From assembly GCF_013166595.1 (NCBI RefSeq), contig NZ_JABKKG010000002.1, positions 186,001 through 250,000 on the forward strand: a stretch of 64,000 nucleotides of DNA, given 5' to 3'. Source of the DNA: Palleniella intestinalis (GTDB taxonomy: Bacteria > Bacteroidota > Bacteroidia > Bacteroidales > Bacteroidaceae). The translations under genes and the position numbers were made by a program. Below the pieces are notes generated by a model. The model saw nothing but the letters and a program-made list of their open reading frames with translations. It was not told the DNA's origin and made no database searches. Shown here in pieces: positions 44,701-53,783 of the stretch (positions are counted from its first letter, which is position 1; the number at the start of each line of letters is the position of its first letter).

Positions 44701-46282
44701 TGTCAACGGTTTTATTCCTGACCAAATTATTGGTCTGGAAGGCTCTGCCGTGGGCCACCTTACAATCAAGGGAGAACTGGACAGACCGGACATTAACGGC
44801 ACTGCCGACTTGTCACGTGCACAGCTTGTTTCCGTGCCTTACGGAGTGAAACTCAGGATGGACAGCAAACCTGTAGCCATATCCAACTCAAGCATCAAGT
44901 TCAACGACTTCAAATTCTTTGACTCCAACAACCAAGCTCTTACCGTCAACGGCACTTACAATTTTGCCGACTTGAGCCACATGCGTGCTGACATGCGTAT
45001 CTCGGCAAACAACATCCTTGTCGTTGATGCCAAAGAAACACGCAAATCACTTGCCTATGGAAAAGCATACATCAATTTCCTTTGCACCGTAAAAGGCGAA
45101 GTCGATGCTCTCAAAGTGCGTGGCGGACTTGAAGTATTGCCTACAACAGACCTCTATTATATCCTGAACGACTCCCCTATCACCACGGACAACAGACTCA
45201 AGGAACTTGTGGACTTTGTGGATTTCTCAGAGAAACAGACTCCGGTGTCCTCTCCACCAACAGTTGATGGTATCTCCATCGACCTCAATGTGAACATATT
45301 GGACGGTTCACACATCACTTGCTGGCTTAACCCTAACCACAGCAACTACCTTGACATTATCGGCAACGGCAACTTGCGTTTCCTCTATCAGCAGGATGAT
45401 ATGTCCATGACAGGAAGATACACCATCTCTCAAGGAGAAATGAAATATTCCTTGCCGGTCATACCTCTGAAGACCTTCACCATCTCACAAGACTCCTACA
45501 TCGAGTTTACCGGTGACATAATGAACCCGAAACTCTCAATCACAGCCATAGAGAATGTACGTGCCAACGTCAGCGCTGCCGAATCAAACAAGACAGTAAA
45601 CTTCCAGTGTGGAGTTGTACTGTCAAAGACATTGAACGACATGGGACTGCAATTCATCATCTCCGCACCTGAAGACCAGTCGGTGACAGACCAACTCAAC
45701 ATGATGTCCATGGAGGAAAGAGGCAAGATTGCTGTAACAATGCTCACTACAGGAATGTTCCTGACAGGAAACAGCACCTCCAATTTCTCAATGAACTCCG
45801 CACTGAGCAACTTCCTGCAGTCACAAATCAACAGCATCGCAGGCAGTGCCATGCGCACACTGGACCTCAGTGTGGGACTTGAGAACACAATTCAAGAGGA
45901 TGGAACTATGCGTACTGACTATGCTTTCAAGTTTGCGAAACGTTTCTGGAACAACCGTCTCTCAGTCTCATTAGGAGGAAAAATCGCAACAGGCCATGAA
46001 GCTGACGGAAAGACAGCCTCCATTTTTGACAATGTGGAAGTGCAGTATCGTCTGCATGAAACCTCTAACCAATATCTGCGCTTGTTCTACAAACATGATG
46101 TCTACGACCACTTGGAAGGATATGTTGACCAGTTTGGAGCCGGTTACATGTACAAACGCAAATTCAGCAACCTGTACGAACTCTTCCACCCGTCATCATC
46201 CAAAATGCCGGACAACCAAACAAATAGCGGTGTAAAAACAGACTCTATAACAACAAGAAAGGATTCTATCAATGCAAAATAA
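41759..46282 (+). CDS. tamB: TamB-family translocation and assembly protein
   Basis: The 1507-residue AsmA/TamB-type protein has an N-terminal membrane helix (about residues 8-30), a very long repetitive beta-rich body and a C-terminal TamB (DUF490) domain (about 1150-1480). Such proteins form a groove spanning the periplasm and work with an Omp85 partner in outer membrane protein insertion or lipid transport. The start is TTG at 41759: an in-frame stop lies 18 bases upstream and no ATG comes before about residue 43. The next gene, a lipidated Omp85 protein, overlaps its end by 11 bases. Confidence 0.9.
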   Translation: MRKSFYWLIGIAASPFVIFLLLTLLLYCPPVQKWAVGIATEYASDATDMEISIEDVRLRFPLDLKLNGVRALHRNDSLPQVKDTLIDAQGILCDIQLRPLFDGKIEVDALQFDNVTLNTNGFISDCRVKGKVGRMHVTSHGIDLKNDSVLINKARMTGADLDICLSDTAKEDTTKSETPWLVKVKSLDIAKSKVKVHLPGDTLNITAGIGAFNIKDGAFDLKNSEYKLASATLADSKLQYDNRFETKVKGLDYNHIDISKLNISIANLLFKQNEKDYNLALLVRDSHLYEKSGLTIKSLKGKISLDTTAVHINDLALTTPYSTITGNTDFDFTTFNTSNPGKTSACLDASLGKEDVMIFAAAYLPKDIKRLWPTKPATVKGCIDGNMKRMEINDIVVNIPTLMSGTLTGTLRNLDNTDKLSAKASLKVQAPGNNGSIAGTVAYDMRSEAYSANLDIRRLNLNKYLPKHGLGRMSGTVRINGNGTDIYSKRTKINAMAKIHGFRYGQYDLGGASASMSLKNGIAHAEIHTPSEILNTDLVLDAQMIKKGVKGNIAGEVKNIDMYALRLVDTPLSTSMKASLALSSDMKDNHAINGTIYNFTLKDSAKVHYAYNINLDAFTRRDTTHTHFDCGDLIFKTDFSLGYKKLMNLGNALANEVKSQISNRVIDEIALRSKLPKGRLYARADKDNPIARMLNGLGYSFASVYADMDMCPIKGINGEMQLDTLIVGGMQLDDIHLELQSEQDKMDYKLIVQNGKDNPQYSFKADTHGALRPNSLTLSMALDDKASRRGLDIGLSAMMTEDGIKVAIDSDEPILGYRKFKVNKDNYIAFRNDMRVSAKVQLHDNANTGIQIYTDDENTTALQDVTMSVTNLNLADIISVIPYMPDIKGTANGDYHIILNKEDMSISANMDIRQFTYEGYNLGNLSTELVYMPLSDGSHHIDGVLYKDNNEVASVQGAYHFINGGDRIDAEIDMKEMPLNLVNGFIPDQIIGLEGSAVGHLTIKGELDRPDINGTADLSRAQLVSVPYGVKLRMDSKPVAISNSSIKFNDFKFFDSNNQALTVNGTYNFADLSHMRADMRISANNILVVDAKETRKSLAYGKAYINFLCTVKGEVDALKVRGGLEVLPTTDLYYILNDSPITTDNRLKELVDFVDFSEKQTPVSSPPTVDGISIDLNVNILDGSHITCWLNPNHSNYLDIIGNGNLRFLYQQDDMSMTGRYTISQGEMKYSLPVIPLKTFTISQDSYIEFTGDIMNPKLSITAIENVRANVSAAESNKTVNFQCGVVLSKTLNDMGLQFIISAPEDQSVTDQLNMMSMEERGKIAVTMLTTGMFLTGNSTSNFSMNSALSNFLQSQINSIAGSAMRTLDLSVGLENTIQEDGTMRTDYAFKFAKRFWNNRLSVSLGGKIATGHEADGKTASIFDNVEVQYRLHETSNQYLRLFYKHDVYDHLEGYVDQFGAGYMYKRKFSNLYELFHPSSSKMPDNQTNSGVKTDSITTRKDSINAK

Positions 46283-48749
46283 ACAATCATTGACACGCAC
46301 CATACAGTTTCTGCTTCTGACTCTCTCCATTACAGGATGCTCCACAACATCTTCACTTGAACCGGGTGAGCAACTGTACACAGGAATGAAGCCAACAGAA
46401 TACATAAAAGACAATACCACCCCTTCATTGACATCCGTCTCACAGAAAGACCATTTCATTGACACAAAGGAAGAAGTGGAAGCAGTGCTCGCATGCGCCC
46501 CTAACGGTGCACTGTTCGGCTCTTCCTACTACCGCACACCATTCCCTTGGGGACTGTGGATTTGGAATGCTTTCTCACAAAAGAAAGGGGCTATCCCAAA
46601 ATGGCTGACCTCCAGTTTCGGAAAAGCACCTGTGCTAATCAGCGATGTCAAACCGGAACTGCGCATGTCAGTGGCAAAGACCGTACTTGAAAACAACGGC
46701 TATTTCCGTGGTAACATCCAATATAAGATTCATGAGGGCAAACCTACAACCACACGCCGTGACAGTGTCCTGCGCCCACATAAAGCGAAGGTCAGCTACA
46801 CTGTTGACATGGGACCGGTATTCACCATTGACAGTATTGCTTACAAAGGCTATACCGAGGAAGAAATGGCACTGTTCAATGACAGCACTACATTCCTTCA
46901 CAAAGGCGACCCGTTCTCTGTCAATGCACTTGACAATGAACGCGCACGGCTCTACAACATCTTCCGCGACAATGGCTACTATTTCTACAAACCGCAATAT
47001 GCAAAGTATGCTGCCGACACCATCAAGGTTCCCGGTCATGTGCAGCTTGTAATGCACAAAATAGACTCTCTGCCTATAGAAGCAAACAAGAAATGGTACA
47101 TCGGAAAGACAAATTTCCATATACGCCGCAATTTTGCAGAACAACTTACAGATTCTATCACACACCGCACCCTAACAATACACTATGCCGGAAAAAAGCC
47201 AGCCGTAAGACCAAGAATTGTGCTTAAGGACATTCTGCTGAAACGGCGCCGCCTTTTCTCACAGGCAAACTATGAAGAATCTATGTCGAGATTGTCACAA
47301 AAAGGAATTTTCTCTTACGTGAACATCAATTTCACACCAAGGAACATGCCGACAACTGACAGTCTTATGACAACAACCGACTCGGCAAAGACTGATTCAT
47401 GCTTTCTTGACATGACTGTCGACTGCATCCTTGACAAACCGTATGATATTTCCATGCAGGCCAACTACACCCAGAAGTCCAACGGACGCCTTGGTCCCGG
47501 AGCCGGCGTGAGCTTCTCTATGCGCAATGCTTTCCGAGGAGGAGAACTGCTGTCATTCAATGTTTCAGGAAACTATGAGTTCAATGTCGGGAAAAACAAT
47601 GCCGGTAAGAAAGGAAGCTATAACATCATCACCGACATGACACTCGAACTGCCTCGCCTCCTTCTTCCCAACTGCATGCGTCCGGACATCAACCGTGCCC
47701 GGAGAATGAGAGCAGCAAACCGTACCACACCGCTGTCACTCATGCATACATCAGCAAACACAATCCTGCGCATCGCACGCGAGACAATCAACAGGACAGG
47801 TTCCTACCGGAGACATGTGCTGTCAGGTGAGCTTACTTATAACTACAAGCCAAACGAGGTGTCACGCCACTCGTTCACACCACTGAGTATCGACTACTCC
47901 TATGTAGCCGAAAGTACAGAAGAGTTCTGGGACAAAATGGAGAACTCCGTTGTCGCCCTTATTGCACTGGAAGACAACTTCCTGCCGAAAATGCGTTACT
48001 CCTATACCTACACCTCACCTTCCACAAAACGCCATCCAATCTATTTCTCCGGAACAGTGACGGAATGTGGAAATGTTGCTAACGGAATCCTGTCACTCGG
48101 GAAACACCACTCATGGAGCGAGGAAGGAAAGACAATGTTCAATGCGCCTGTGGGACAATTCATGAAACTTGACCTTGAGTGGCGCAAACTATGGCGCGTA
48201 AGCACAAATGCAAGCCTCATCGCACATGCTGCAGGAGGTTGGATGATTACTTATGGCAATACAAGCTATGCGCCATTCTCAGAACAATACTATGTCGGTG
48301 GTGCCAATGACTTGCGCGGCTTCTCAACACGCAGTGTCGGACCGGGCTCTTTCCGCTATAACGACCCAGACAATATCGGTATTGACAACAAAGAGATGAA
48401 CTACCTGCTGGCAAACGGTGACATGAAACTGAAATTCTCTCTTGAATACCGCCCACGGCTCTTCGGCTCACTTTATGGTGCCGCATTCATTGACGCCGGT
48501 AATGTATGGTGTCTTGACAAAAGCCGCAGGGACACAGAAGGAATGGGGTTCAAATTCAAGAACCTCCCTAAAGACCTTGCCGTAGATGCAGGTGTAGGCA
48601 TACGCTATGACCTTGACTTCTTCATCATACGCCTTGACTGGGCATTCATTGTCCATGCCCCATACGACACCGGCAAAAGCGGATATTTCAATACTCCGAG
48701 ATTCAGCAAGGCGCAATGTCTTAACTTTGCCATCGGCTACCCATTCTGA
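46272..48749 (+). CDS. tamL: Lipidated Omp85 protein TamL
   Basis: The 825-residue protein starts with a lipobox (LSITGC, lipid Cys 23), followed by POTRA domains (about 90-400) and a C-terminal 16-strand-type beta barrel with the GGANDLRGF and FIDAGNVW motifs of the Omp85 family. Lipidated TamA relatives, TamL, are known from Bacteroidetes and pair with TamB, as here, where the genes overlap. It inserts or assembles outer membrane proteins. Confidence 0.88.
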   Translation: MQNKQSLTRTIQFLLLTLSITGCSTTSSLEPGEQLYTGMKPTEYIKDNTTPSLTSVSQKDHFIDTKEEVEAVLACAPNGALFGSSYYRTPFPWGLWIWNAFSQKKGAIPKWLTSSFGKAPVLISDVKPELRMSVAKTVLENNGYFRGNIQYKIHEGKPTTTRRDSVLRPHKAKVSYTVDMGPVFTIDSIAYKGYTEEEMALFNDSTTFLHKGDPFSVNALDNERARLYNIFRDNGYYFYKPQYAKYAADTIKVPGHVQLVMHKIDSLPIEANKKWYIGKTNFHIRRNFAEQLTDSITHRTLTIHYAGKKPAVRPRIVLKDILLKRRRLFSQANYEESMSRLSQKGIFSYVNINFTPRNMPTTDSLMTTTDSAKTDSCFLDMTVDCILDKPYDISMQANYTQKSNGRLGPGAGVSFSMRNAFRGGELLSFNVSGNYEFNVGKNNAGKKGSYNIITDMTLELPRLLLPNCMRPDINRARRMRAANRTTPLSLMHTSANTILRIARETINRTGSYRRHVLSGELTYNYKPNEVSRHSFTPLSIDYSYVAESTEEFWDKMENSVVALIALEDNFLPKMRYSYTYTSPSTKRHPIYFSGTVTECGNVANGILSLGKHHSWSEEGKTMFNAPVGQFMKLDLEWRKLWRVSTNASLIAHAAGGWMITYGNTSYAPFSEQYYVGGANDLRGFSTRSVGPGSFRYNDPDNIGIDNKEMNYLLANGDMKLKFSLEYRPRLFGSLYGAAFIDAGNVWCLDKSRRDTEGMGFKFKNLPKDLAVDAGVGIRYDLDFFIIRLDWAFIVHAPYDTGKSGYFNTPRFSKAQCLNFAIGYPF

Positions 48750-48799
48750 CCTATACTGCTGTGTAGTTGCAGGAAACACTTACATACAATGACATATAC

Positions 48800-48848
48800 A
48801 TACAGAAAGAGCAGAATCGGAGTTGTCTCGATTCTGCTCTTTCTGTAT
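48800..48848. terminator. Bidirectional terminator hairpin
   Basis: A perfect 20-bp stem (outer end ATACAGAAAGAGCAGAATCG, mirrored 48829-48848) with a 9-base loop lies between convergent tamL and the phosphopantetheinyl transferase gene. No strict T run follows, but the stem alone is very stable. Confidence 0.75.
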
Positions 48849-48855
48849 ATTCTGT

Positions 48856-49464
48856 TTATTCTGCACAAGACAAAAAACGCGCCTCAGTACATACATATCT
48901 GCCATTCTTGTCCACAACAGTGTCAAACAGTACTTTCCCGTCATAGTCAGCAAGGACATTGCGGATATGTTCTGCTGAGCCAATGCCTATCCCGAGGAGC
49001 TTGATGAGTGCTTCCTTCTTTGTCCAAAGGACGGTGAACAGCAGGTCGGTCTCAGAAGAAGGACGTGGCACGGATGTGTCCGGAGAGGAATAATGGATAT
49101 GATGAAACTCATCGTCCGACAGGGTGCGCTCCGCCAGAAAACGCTTGTAACGCCCTACCCTTTCAATGTCTACTCCGACCGGGGCATCATAGACAGCACA
49201 CGCCACAGCACTATTGCAGTGGGAAAGATTGAAATGCAGTTCCGGATGTCCCTTTATCGACGGCTTCCCATGTTCTCCGATGATAAATTCCAAGTCACAT
49301 ATGCCTGTCATCTCCTGCAGCAGACGGAATGCCATTACCGATTCCCTGCGCCCTGTCAGATGCTTGTAGCGCAAGGCTTCCTGTCGCCACTGTGGCAACA
49401 GTGACATCTCGGCAAGAAGAGTTTCCTCGCTTATAGTCTCTATGTTGTCGTTTATTCTCAGCAA
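48856..49464 (-). CDS. 4'-phosphopantetheinyl transferase
   Basis: The 202-residue Sfp-type enzyme has FNLSHC, GVDIERV and WTKKEALIK, the three signatures of the family. It moves the phosphopantetheine arm of coenzyme A to a serine on carrier proteins. Whether it serves the fatty-acid carrier or a specialised one is not shown; fabG and acyl carrier genes are not next to it. Confidence 0.9.
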   Translation of the reverse strand: MLRINDNIETISEETLLAEMSLLPQWRQEALRYKHLTGRRESVMAFRLLQEMTGICDLEFIIGEHGKPSIKGHPELHFNLSHCNSAVACAVYDAPVGVDIERVGRYKRFLAERTLSDDEFHHIHYSSPDTSVPRPSSETDLLFTVLWTKKEALIKLLGIGIGSAEHIRNVLADYDGKVLFDTVVDKNGRYVCTEARFLSCAE

Positions 49465-49488
49465 TGCCTTTGTTTCGCTTTTGCAGGA

Positions 49489-50298
49489 TTAATGTTTCGC
49501 AATGGCTTCAAGCTCTGCCTCAACAAGATTTGTCAGTTCGACAAACTGCTGTACAGTCAGTTGCTCAGGGCGTTTTGTCATTATCTCATTGGTAAAGAAC
49601 TCCTGCCGTGCCTGCAATTCTCCATTGAAAATCTGCTTCAGGGAGACGCGCAGCATCTTCCGGCGCTGATTGAATACCGTCTTCACGACACGCTTAAAGA
49701 GCACTTCATCACAGCCAAGGTCGGTAACTCCGTTTCTTGTCATGCGTATGACTGCCGACTTGACCTTTGGCGGTGGGTTGAAAACCGTCTCATCGACAGT
49801 GAACAGATACTCCGTGTCATACCATGCCTGAATGAGAACGGAAAGGATGCCATAGGCTTTTGTGCCCGGTTCAGACGCTATACGTAAGGCAACCTCACGC
49901 TGTATCATGCCTGTACAGCAAGGTATAAGTTCCTTGTTGTCAAGCATCTTGAAGAATATCTGCGAGGATATGTCATAAGGATAATTGCCTGTCAGCACGA
50001 ACTGTCCTCCTCCGAACACCTCTTGAAGGTCCATACGAAGGAAGTCGCCGCTGATAATCTGCGGCTGAAAATCGGGCCAACGCTCATTAAGATACGCCAC
50101 GCTCTCCTTGTCTATCTCCACGACCTTGAAAGGACGCGGCTTCTCTTTCAGGTATTGGGTCATCACTCCCATACCCGGACCTATCTCAAGGACAGGTAAA
50201 TCGGGACACGCATCAACGGTATCCGCTATGCGGCGCGCTATGCCGAGGTCTGTCAGGAAGTGCTGACCGAGTTGTTTTTTCGCTCTAACTTGCTTCAT
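49489..50298 (-). CDS. rsmA: 16S rRNA adenine-N6-dimethyltransferase
   Basis: The 269-residue protein has KKQLGQHFL at the N-terminus, the S-adenosylmethionine motif EIGPGMG and the catalytic GNYPYDIS motif. It dimethylates A1518 and A1519 of 16S rRNA. Its start overlaps the aroB stop by one base and the phosphopantetheinyl transferase gene follows, so the three share a leftward transcript. Confidence 0.95.
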   Translation of the reverse strand: MKQVRAKKQLGQHFLTDLGIARRIADTVDACPDLPVLEIGPGMGVMTQYLKEKPRPFKVVEIDKESVAYLNERWPDFQPQIISGDFLRMDLQEVFGGGQFVLTGNYPYDISSQIFFKMLDNKELIPCCTGMIQREVALRIASEPGTKAYGILSVLIQAWYDTEYLFTVDETVFNPPPKVKSAVIRMTRNGVTDLGCDEVLFKRVVKTVFNQRRKMLRVSLKQIFNGELQARQEFFTNEIMTKRPEQLTVQQFVELTNLVEAELEAIAKH

Positions 50299-51410
50299 CA
50301 GTTTTCTCTGTAAAAGTCAAATGCCTCAAAGATTTCCTCCTTGGTGGCTGTCTGGTTGATTTCTATTCCTCCTATGTCGGAGAGGAGTGTAAAGTTGATT
50401 GTCCCAGCGGTGTTCTTCTTGTCGTGGGTCATAAGTTCAAACAAGGTGTCGTAATCATCACAGGAAATCATCATTTTGCCATAATAGTCATTGATGAACC
50501 GTACTGTGCTGCGCATGATGTCCTGTGGAAAACCGGTTTTGACACATGACAACCACAGTTCACAGACCATACCGTAAGCAACTGCATAGCCATGAGGGAC
50601 AGGGCTGACACTGCCGTTTTGCTTGCCGTCAAGGCGTTTTCCGCAATCCATACCGAAACTTTCAAAAGCATGCCCCACTGTATGTCCGAAATTAAGTGCC
50701 TTACGCAGACCGTGCTCCAATGGATCAATCTCCACGATATGTTCCTTCACCTGCACCGATTCCGCTACCATGCGCTGAAGCTGCTGAAGGTCAGGAGCCG
50801 CAAGGTCAAAGTCCATAAGCTCTGCCCACATACGCTTCCGTGACTCCGAAGCGTCATCGCCGGAGGTGCATATCAGCCCATGTTTCAGCATCTCTGCATA
50901 GCCCGAACGCATCTCAACGTTGCTGAGCGTGTCAAGGAACTGCGTGTCAAGAACAACAACATCGGCAGTGTTGAACACTCCAATCTCATTCTTCAACCCT
51001 CCGAAGTTTATGCCTGTCTTGCCTCCTACCGATGCATCGACAAGCGAAAGGAGTGTTGTCGGGATGTTCACGAAATGGATTCCGCGCTTGAAAGTCGAAG
51101 CGGCAAAGCCACCAAGGTCAGTCACCATTCCGCCACCGATATTAATCATCATGGAATGGCGTGTCGCCCCACCCTTCTGCAACGCTTCCCAAACTCCGGC
51201 GATAGCATCCAGATTTTTGTTGGAATCGCCCGCCTTTATCACAATAAGACCGGCATCTTTCAGGCATTCGAAAGCCTTTACTTTCGGAAGGCACACCTCT
51301 GCCGTGGTCGCATCACACAGCAGAAACAGGCGGTCAGGACAAACTGCCTTGATGACATCGTCAAGATGCTGTTCCAAAGATGTCGAAATTATAACCTTTT
51401 GTTTCATCAT
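50298..51410 (-). CDS. aroB: 3-dehydroquinate synthase
   Basis: The 370-residue NAD- and metal-dependent enzyme converts DAHP to 3-dehydroquinate in the shikimate pathway. Motifs: GGGMVTDLGGF, PTTLLSLVDASVGGKTGINF, and the metal site His/Glu of ALNFGHTVGHAFE. Length is normal for the Bacteroidetes form. The start may be one codon later, as two Met stand in a row. Confidence 0.95.
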   Translation of the reverse strand: MMKQKVIISTSLEQHLDDVIKAVCPDRLFLLCDATTAEVCLPKVKAFECLKDAGLIVIKAGDSNKNLDAIAGVWEALQKGGATRHSMMINIGGGMVTDLGGFAASTFKRGIHFVNIPTTLLSLVDASVGGKTGINFGGLKNEIGVFNTADVVVLDTQFLDTLSNVEMRSGYAEMLKHGLICTSGDDASESRKRMWAELMDFDLAAPDLQQLQRMVAESVQVKEHIVEIDPLEHGLRKALNFGHTVGHAFESFGMDCGKRLDGKQNGSVSPVPHGYAVAYGMVCELWLSCVKTGFPQDIMRSTVRFINDYYGKMMISCDDYDTLFELMTHDKKNTAGTINFTLLSDIGGIEINQTATKEEIFEAFDFYREN

Positions 51411-51475
51411 TCACTTGTTTCCTAATAACGTTTATTGCTGTCATTGTTCTACACACGGCATGGACAACGCACATC

Positions 51476-53725
51476 TCAGAACGGATAACCGACACCGAAA
51501 TGGAATGCAAAATCGCGCGACAAATCCGGATAGAGGATTGGATAATGCTCACTCCGCTTTGTATATACCGGGTTGACAGCTTTCATTCCGCAGTCAAAAC
51601 GCAGGATGAAATAGCCGAAATTCAGACGCACACCGAATCCGTAAGCGACAGCGAGCTGCTTGTAGAACTCATTGAACTTGAACTGTCCTCCCGGTTGGTT
51701 CTCATACTCACGTATTGTCCAGATGTTGCCAACATCGATAAACGCCGCGCCATACAGTTTCCAGAACAAGAAGGTACGGTACTCCATGTTCAAATCAAGC
51801 TTTATGTCACCTGTCTGGTTTATGAAGTCTATGCGCCCGTCACTGCCTCCGTATTTGCCTGGACCGAGACCACGGACAGCCCATCCTCTAACGGAATTGG
51901 CTCCACCGGAGAAATATCGTTTCTCGAACGGCAGTATCTTGGAGTTGCCGTATGGGTATGCAATGCCCAATCTGCCATGGAACACAAGTTCGGAACCGGG
52001 AGAAAGCTTCATTATATGTGTCGCATCAAAGTCTCCCTTGACATATTGCGCATACGCGATATTGAACAGGGTATATTGCCCGTCATTATTTTTGCCGAAA
52101 TTCAAAGCACTCGCAAAACCGTTGAGAATGTTTCCCGCCGTCTCAACATTGAGTTTTAACGCGTTTGTTCCGTTATTGTATGACAGTCCGAAGCCTATCT
52201 TCATTATGAACAGATCCTCGTAATTATAGCGCAAGATTGCATTACGGTTGTCGTCGGAGTCCAGATAATCCTCCTTGAAAGTCTCTGAAATCCATGGCAT
52301 ATAGACATAGTTCAGGTCTATCATGTCCAGCTTGTAACTGGTATGGTGGTTAGGTTCCGACCATTTGTAGCCCCATGATGTGGAGAACACACGGCGGTGG
52401 AACTCAGGGCGGTTCTGCAGGTTATACGCCACACTCAGTTCACTTGTGGACTGTATGTTGCGCTTGAACGAATTGGAGATGAAAGGTGCTATGAACCTTG
52501 GAAACTGCACTTTGGATTCCAGTCCGTACTCCACATAGTTCTTGTCATTATAGCCTTCCAGCTGTGTTATTGCCTCATAAGCACCACGAAGCTGCAGGGA
52601 GAAGGTCTCCGACCCATGGAAAAGATTCCTGTTAGAATATGTCAGGGACACCGCCGCGCCAAGGTCACCGGCTGTGTTCGTGCCTTCCGGCTGCACCGAG
52701 ATGGAGTTTGGCTTGCGTGAAGAAAGCTGTATGTCGCAGTCAAGTCCATACTTCACTGGCGCGGACACGTCCGCATCCATCTGCACAATGTCATCTTCCG
52801 CAACCTGATTCTCGTCTTCAGCGATTGAATCAGGAAGTGTTTTCAAAGTGTCGTTTACCTCATTAAACCGGATGTTTGTGTAGCGCAGAGCCTGCAAGCG
52901 TGAGAAACGCCGGTAAGTTCCTTGCAATGCCGACGCACTGAATGGTTCGCCCTCACGCAATTCCGTACTGATGTCCAGCACACTGTTACGCAAAACGACC
53001 TTCTCATCCCCACCACCGGGAAGATAGTTTATCTTGCGTACCGTGTAGCATGGATGCGGTTCTTCCTTCGCATTGTTATTGGCACGGTAAGGAAGGAGAA
53101 GCAACGTCAGGTCAACGGTATTCTTTCCTTTGACCGTGTCTGCCTCAAAGCGTATGAATTCCTTATTGAACTTATAATATCCGCGGTCTTGCAGAAACCC
53201 GGAAATCAAGGAACGCTCAGCGTTAAGGTCTGCCACACTGAATTGTTTGCCTTGTCTGATTATCCTGTCTTTCACCGGAAGCTCATGCAGCAGTGTGTCT
53301 ATGCGCGCATCACGGATATCATATTTTATGTCACCCACAATATACGGCTCATTCGGATGAAGGAAATAAATCACCTCACACTTAGGGTTCCTCTTGCCGG
53401 CAGTCTTCGGACGCACCACGACAGATGATCTGACATCGGCATGAAGATAACCCTGATTGGCAAGAGCCGTGACAAGATCCTCGCATGTCAGACGTGTCTT
53501 CACAGAGTCATAGGCATGATGCAAGCGCTTTCCGTTCTCCAATCCCGGAAGCTGGCGCACATAGTTACGCATCATCTGCGTGTCTATATTGGGATTATCA
53601 GTAACAACACGAACTTTCTTTATCTCCATCTCTCCCTCTGCAAAGCGTTCTTTCGTGGAACAACTTATAAGAAAAACGGAAATAAAGAAAGCCTGCGAAA
53701 GTTTGTATATATGTGTCTTTGTCAC
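51476..53725 (-). CDS. Second TamL-like lipidated Omp85 protein
   Basis: The 749-residue protein has a lipobox (FLISC, Cys 22), POTRA-like domains (about 40-330) and an Omp85 barrel with GGANSVRGW and FIDVGNIW. It is smaller than the TamL gene at 46272 and has no TamB beside it, so it is a paralogue of unknown partner. A Glu/Asp-rich segment between POTRA and barrel (near residues 295-320) is not seen in the other copy. Confidence 0.85.
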   Translation of the reverse strand: MTKTHIYKLSQAFFISVFLISCSTKERFAEGEMEIKKVRVVTDNPNIDTQMMRNYVRQLPGLENGKRLHHAYDSVKTRLTCEDLVTALANQGYLHADVRSSVVVRPKTAGKRNPKCEVIYFLHPNEPYIVGDIKYDIRDARIDTLLHELPVKDRIIRQGKQFSVADLNAERSLISGFLQDRGYYKFNKEFIRFEADTVKGKNTVDLTLLLLPYRANNNAKEEPHPCYTVRKINYLPGGGDEKVVLRNSVLDISTELREGEPFSASALQGTYRRFSRLQALRYTNIRFNEVNDTLKTLPDSIAEDENQVAEDDIVQMDADVSAPVKYGLDCDIQLSSRKPNSISVQPEGTNTAGDLGAAVSLTYSNRNLFHGSETFSLQLRGAYEAITQLEGYNDKNYVEYGLESKVQFPRFIAPFISNSFKRNIQSTSELSVAYNLQNRPEFHRRVFSTSWGYKWSEPNHHTSYKLDMIDLNYVYMPWISETFKEDYLDSDDNRNAILRYNYEDLFIMKIGFGLSYNNGTNALKLNVETAGNILNGFASALNFGKNNDGQYTLFNIAYAQYVKGDFDATHIMKLSPGSELVFHGRLGIAYPYGNSKILPFEKRYFSGGANSVRGWAVRGLGPGKYGGSDGRIDFINQTGDIKLDLNMEYRTFLFWKLYGAAFIDVGNIWTIREYENQPGGQFKFNEFYKQLAVAYGFGVRLNFGYFILRFDCGMKAVNPVYTKRSEHYPILYPDLSRDFAFHFGVGYPF

Positions 53726-53783
53726 TTAATTATCGGCACGGGGAAAGTTCGTTCACACAGCCTGCCCCGTTCAACACATTGTT

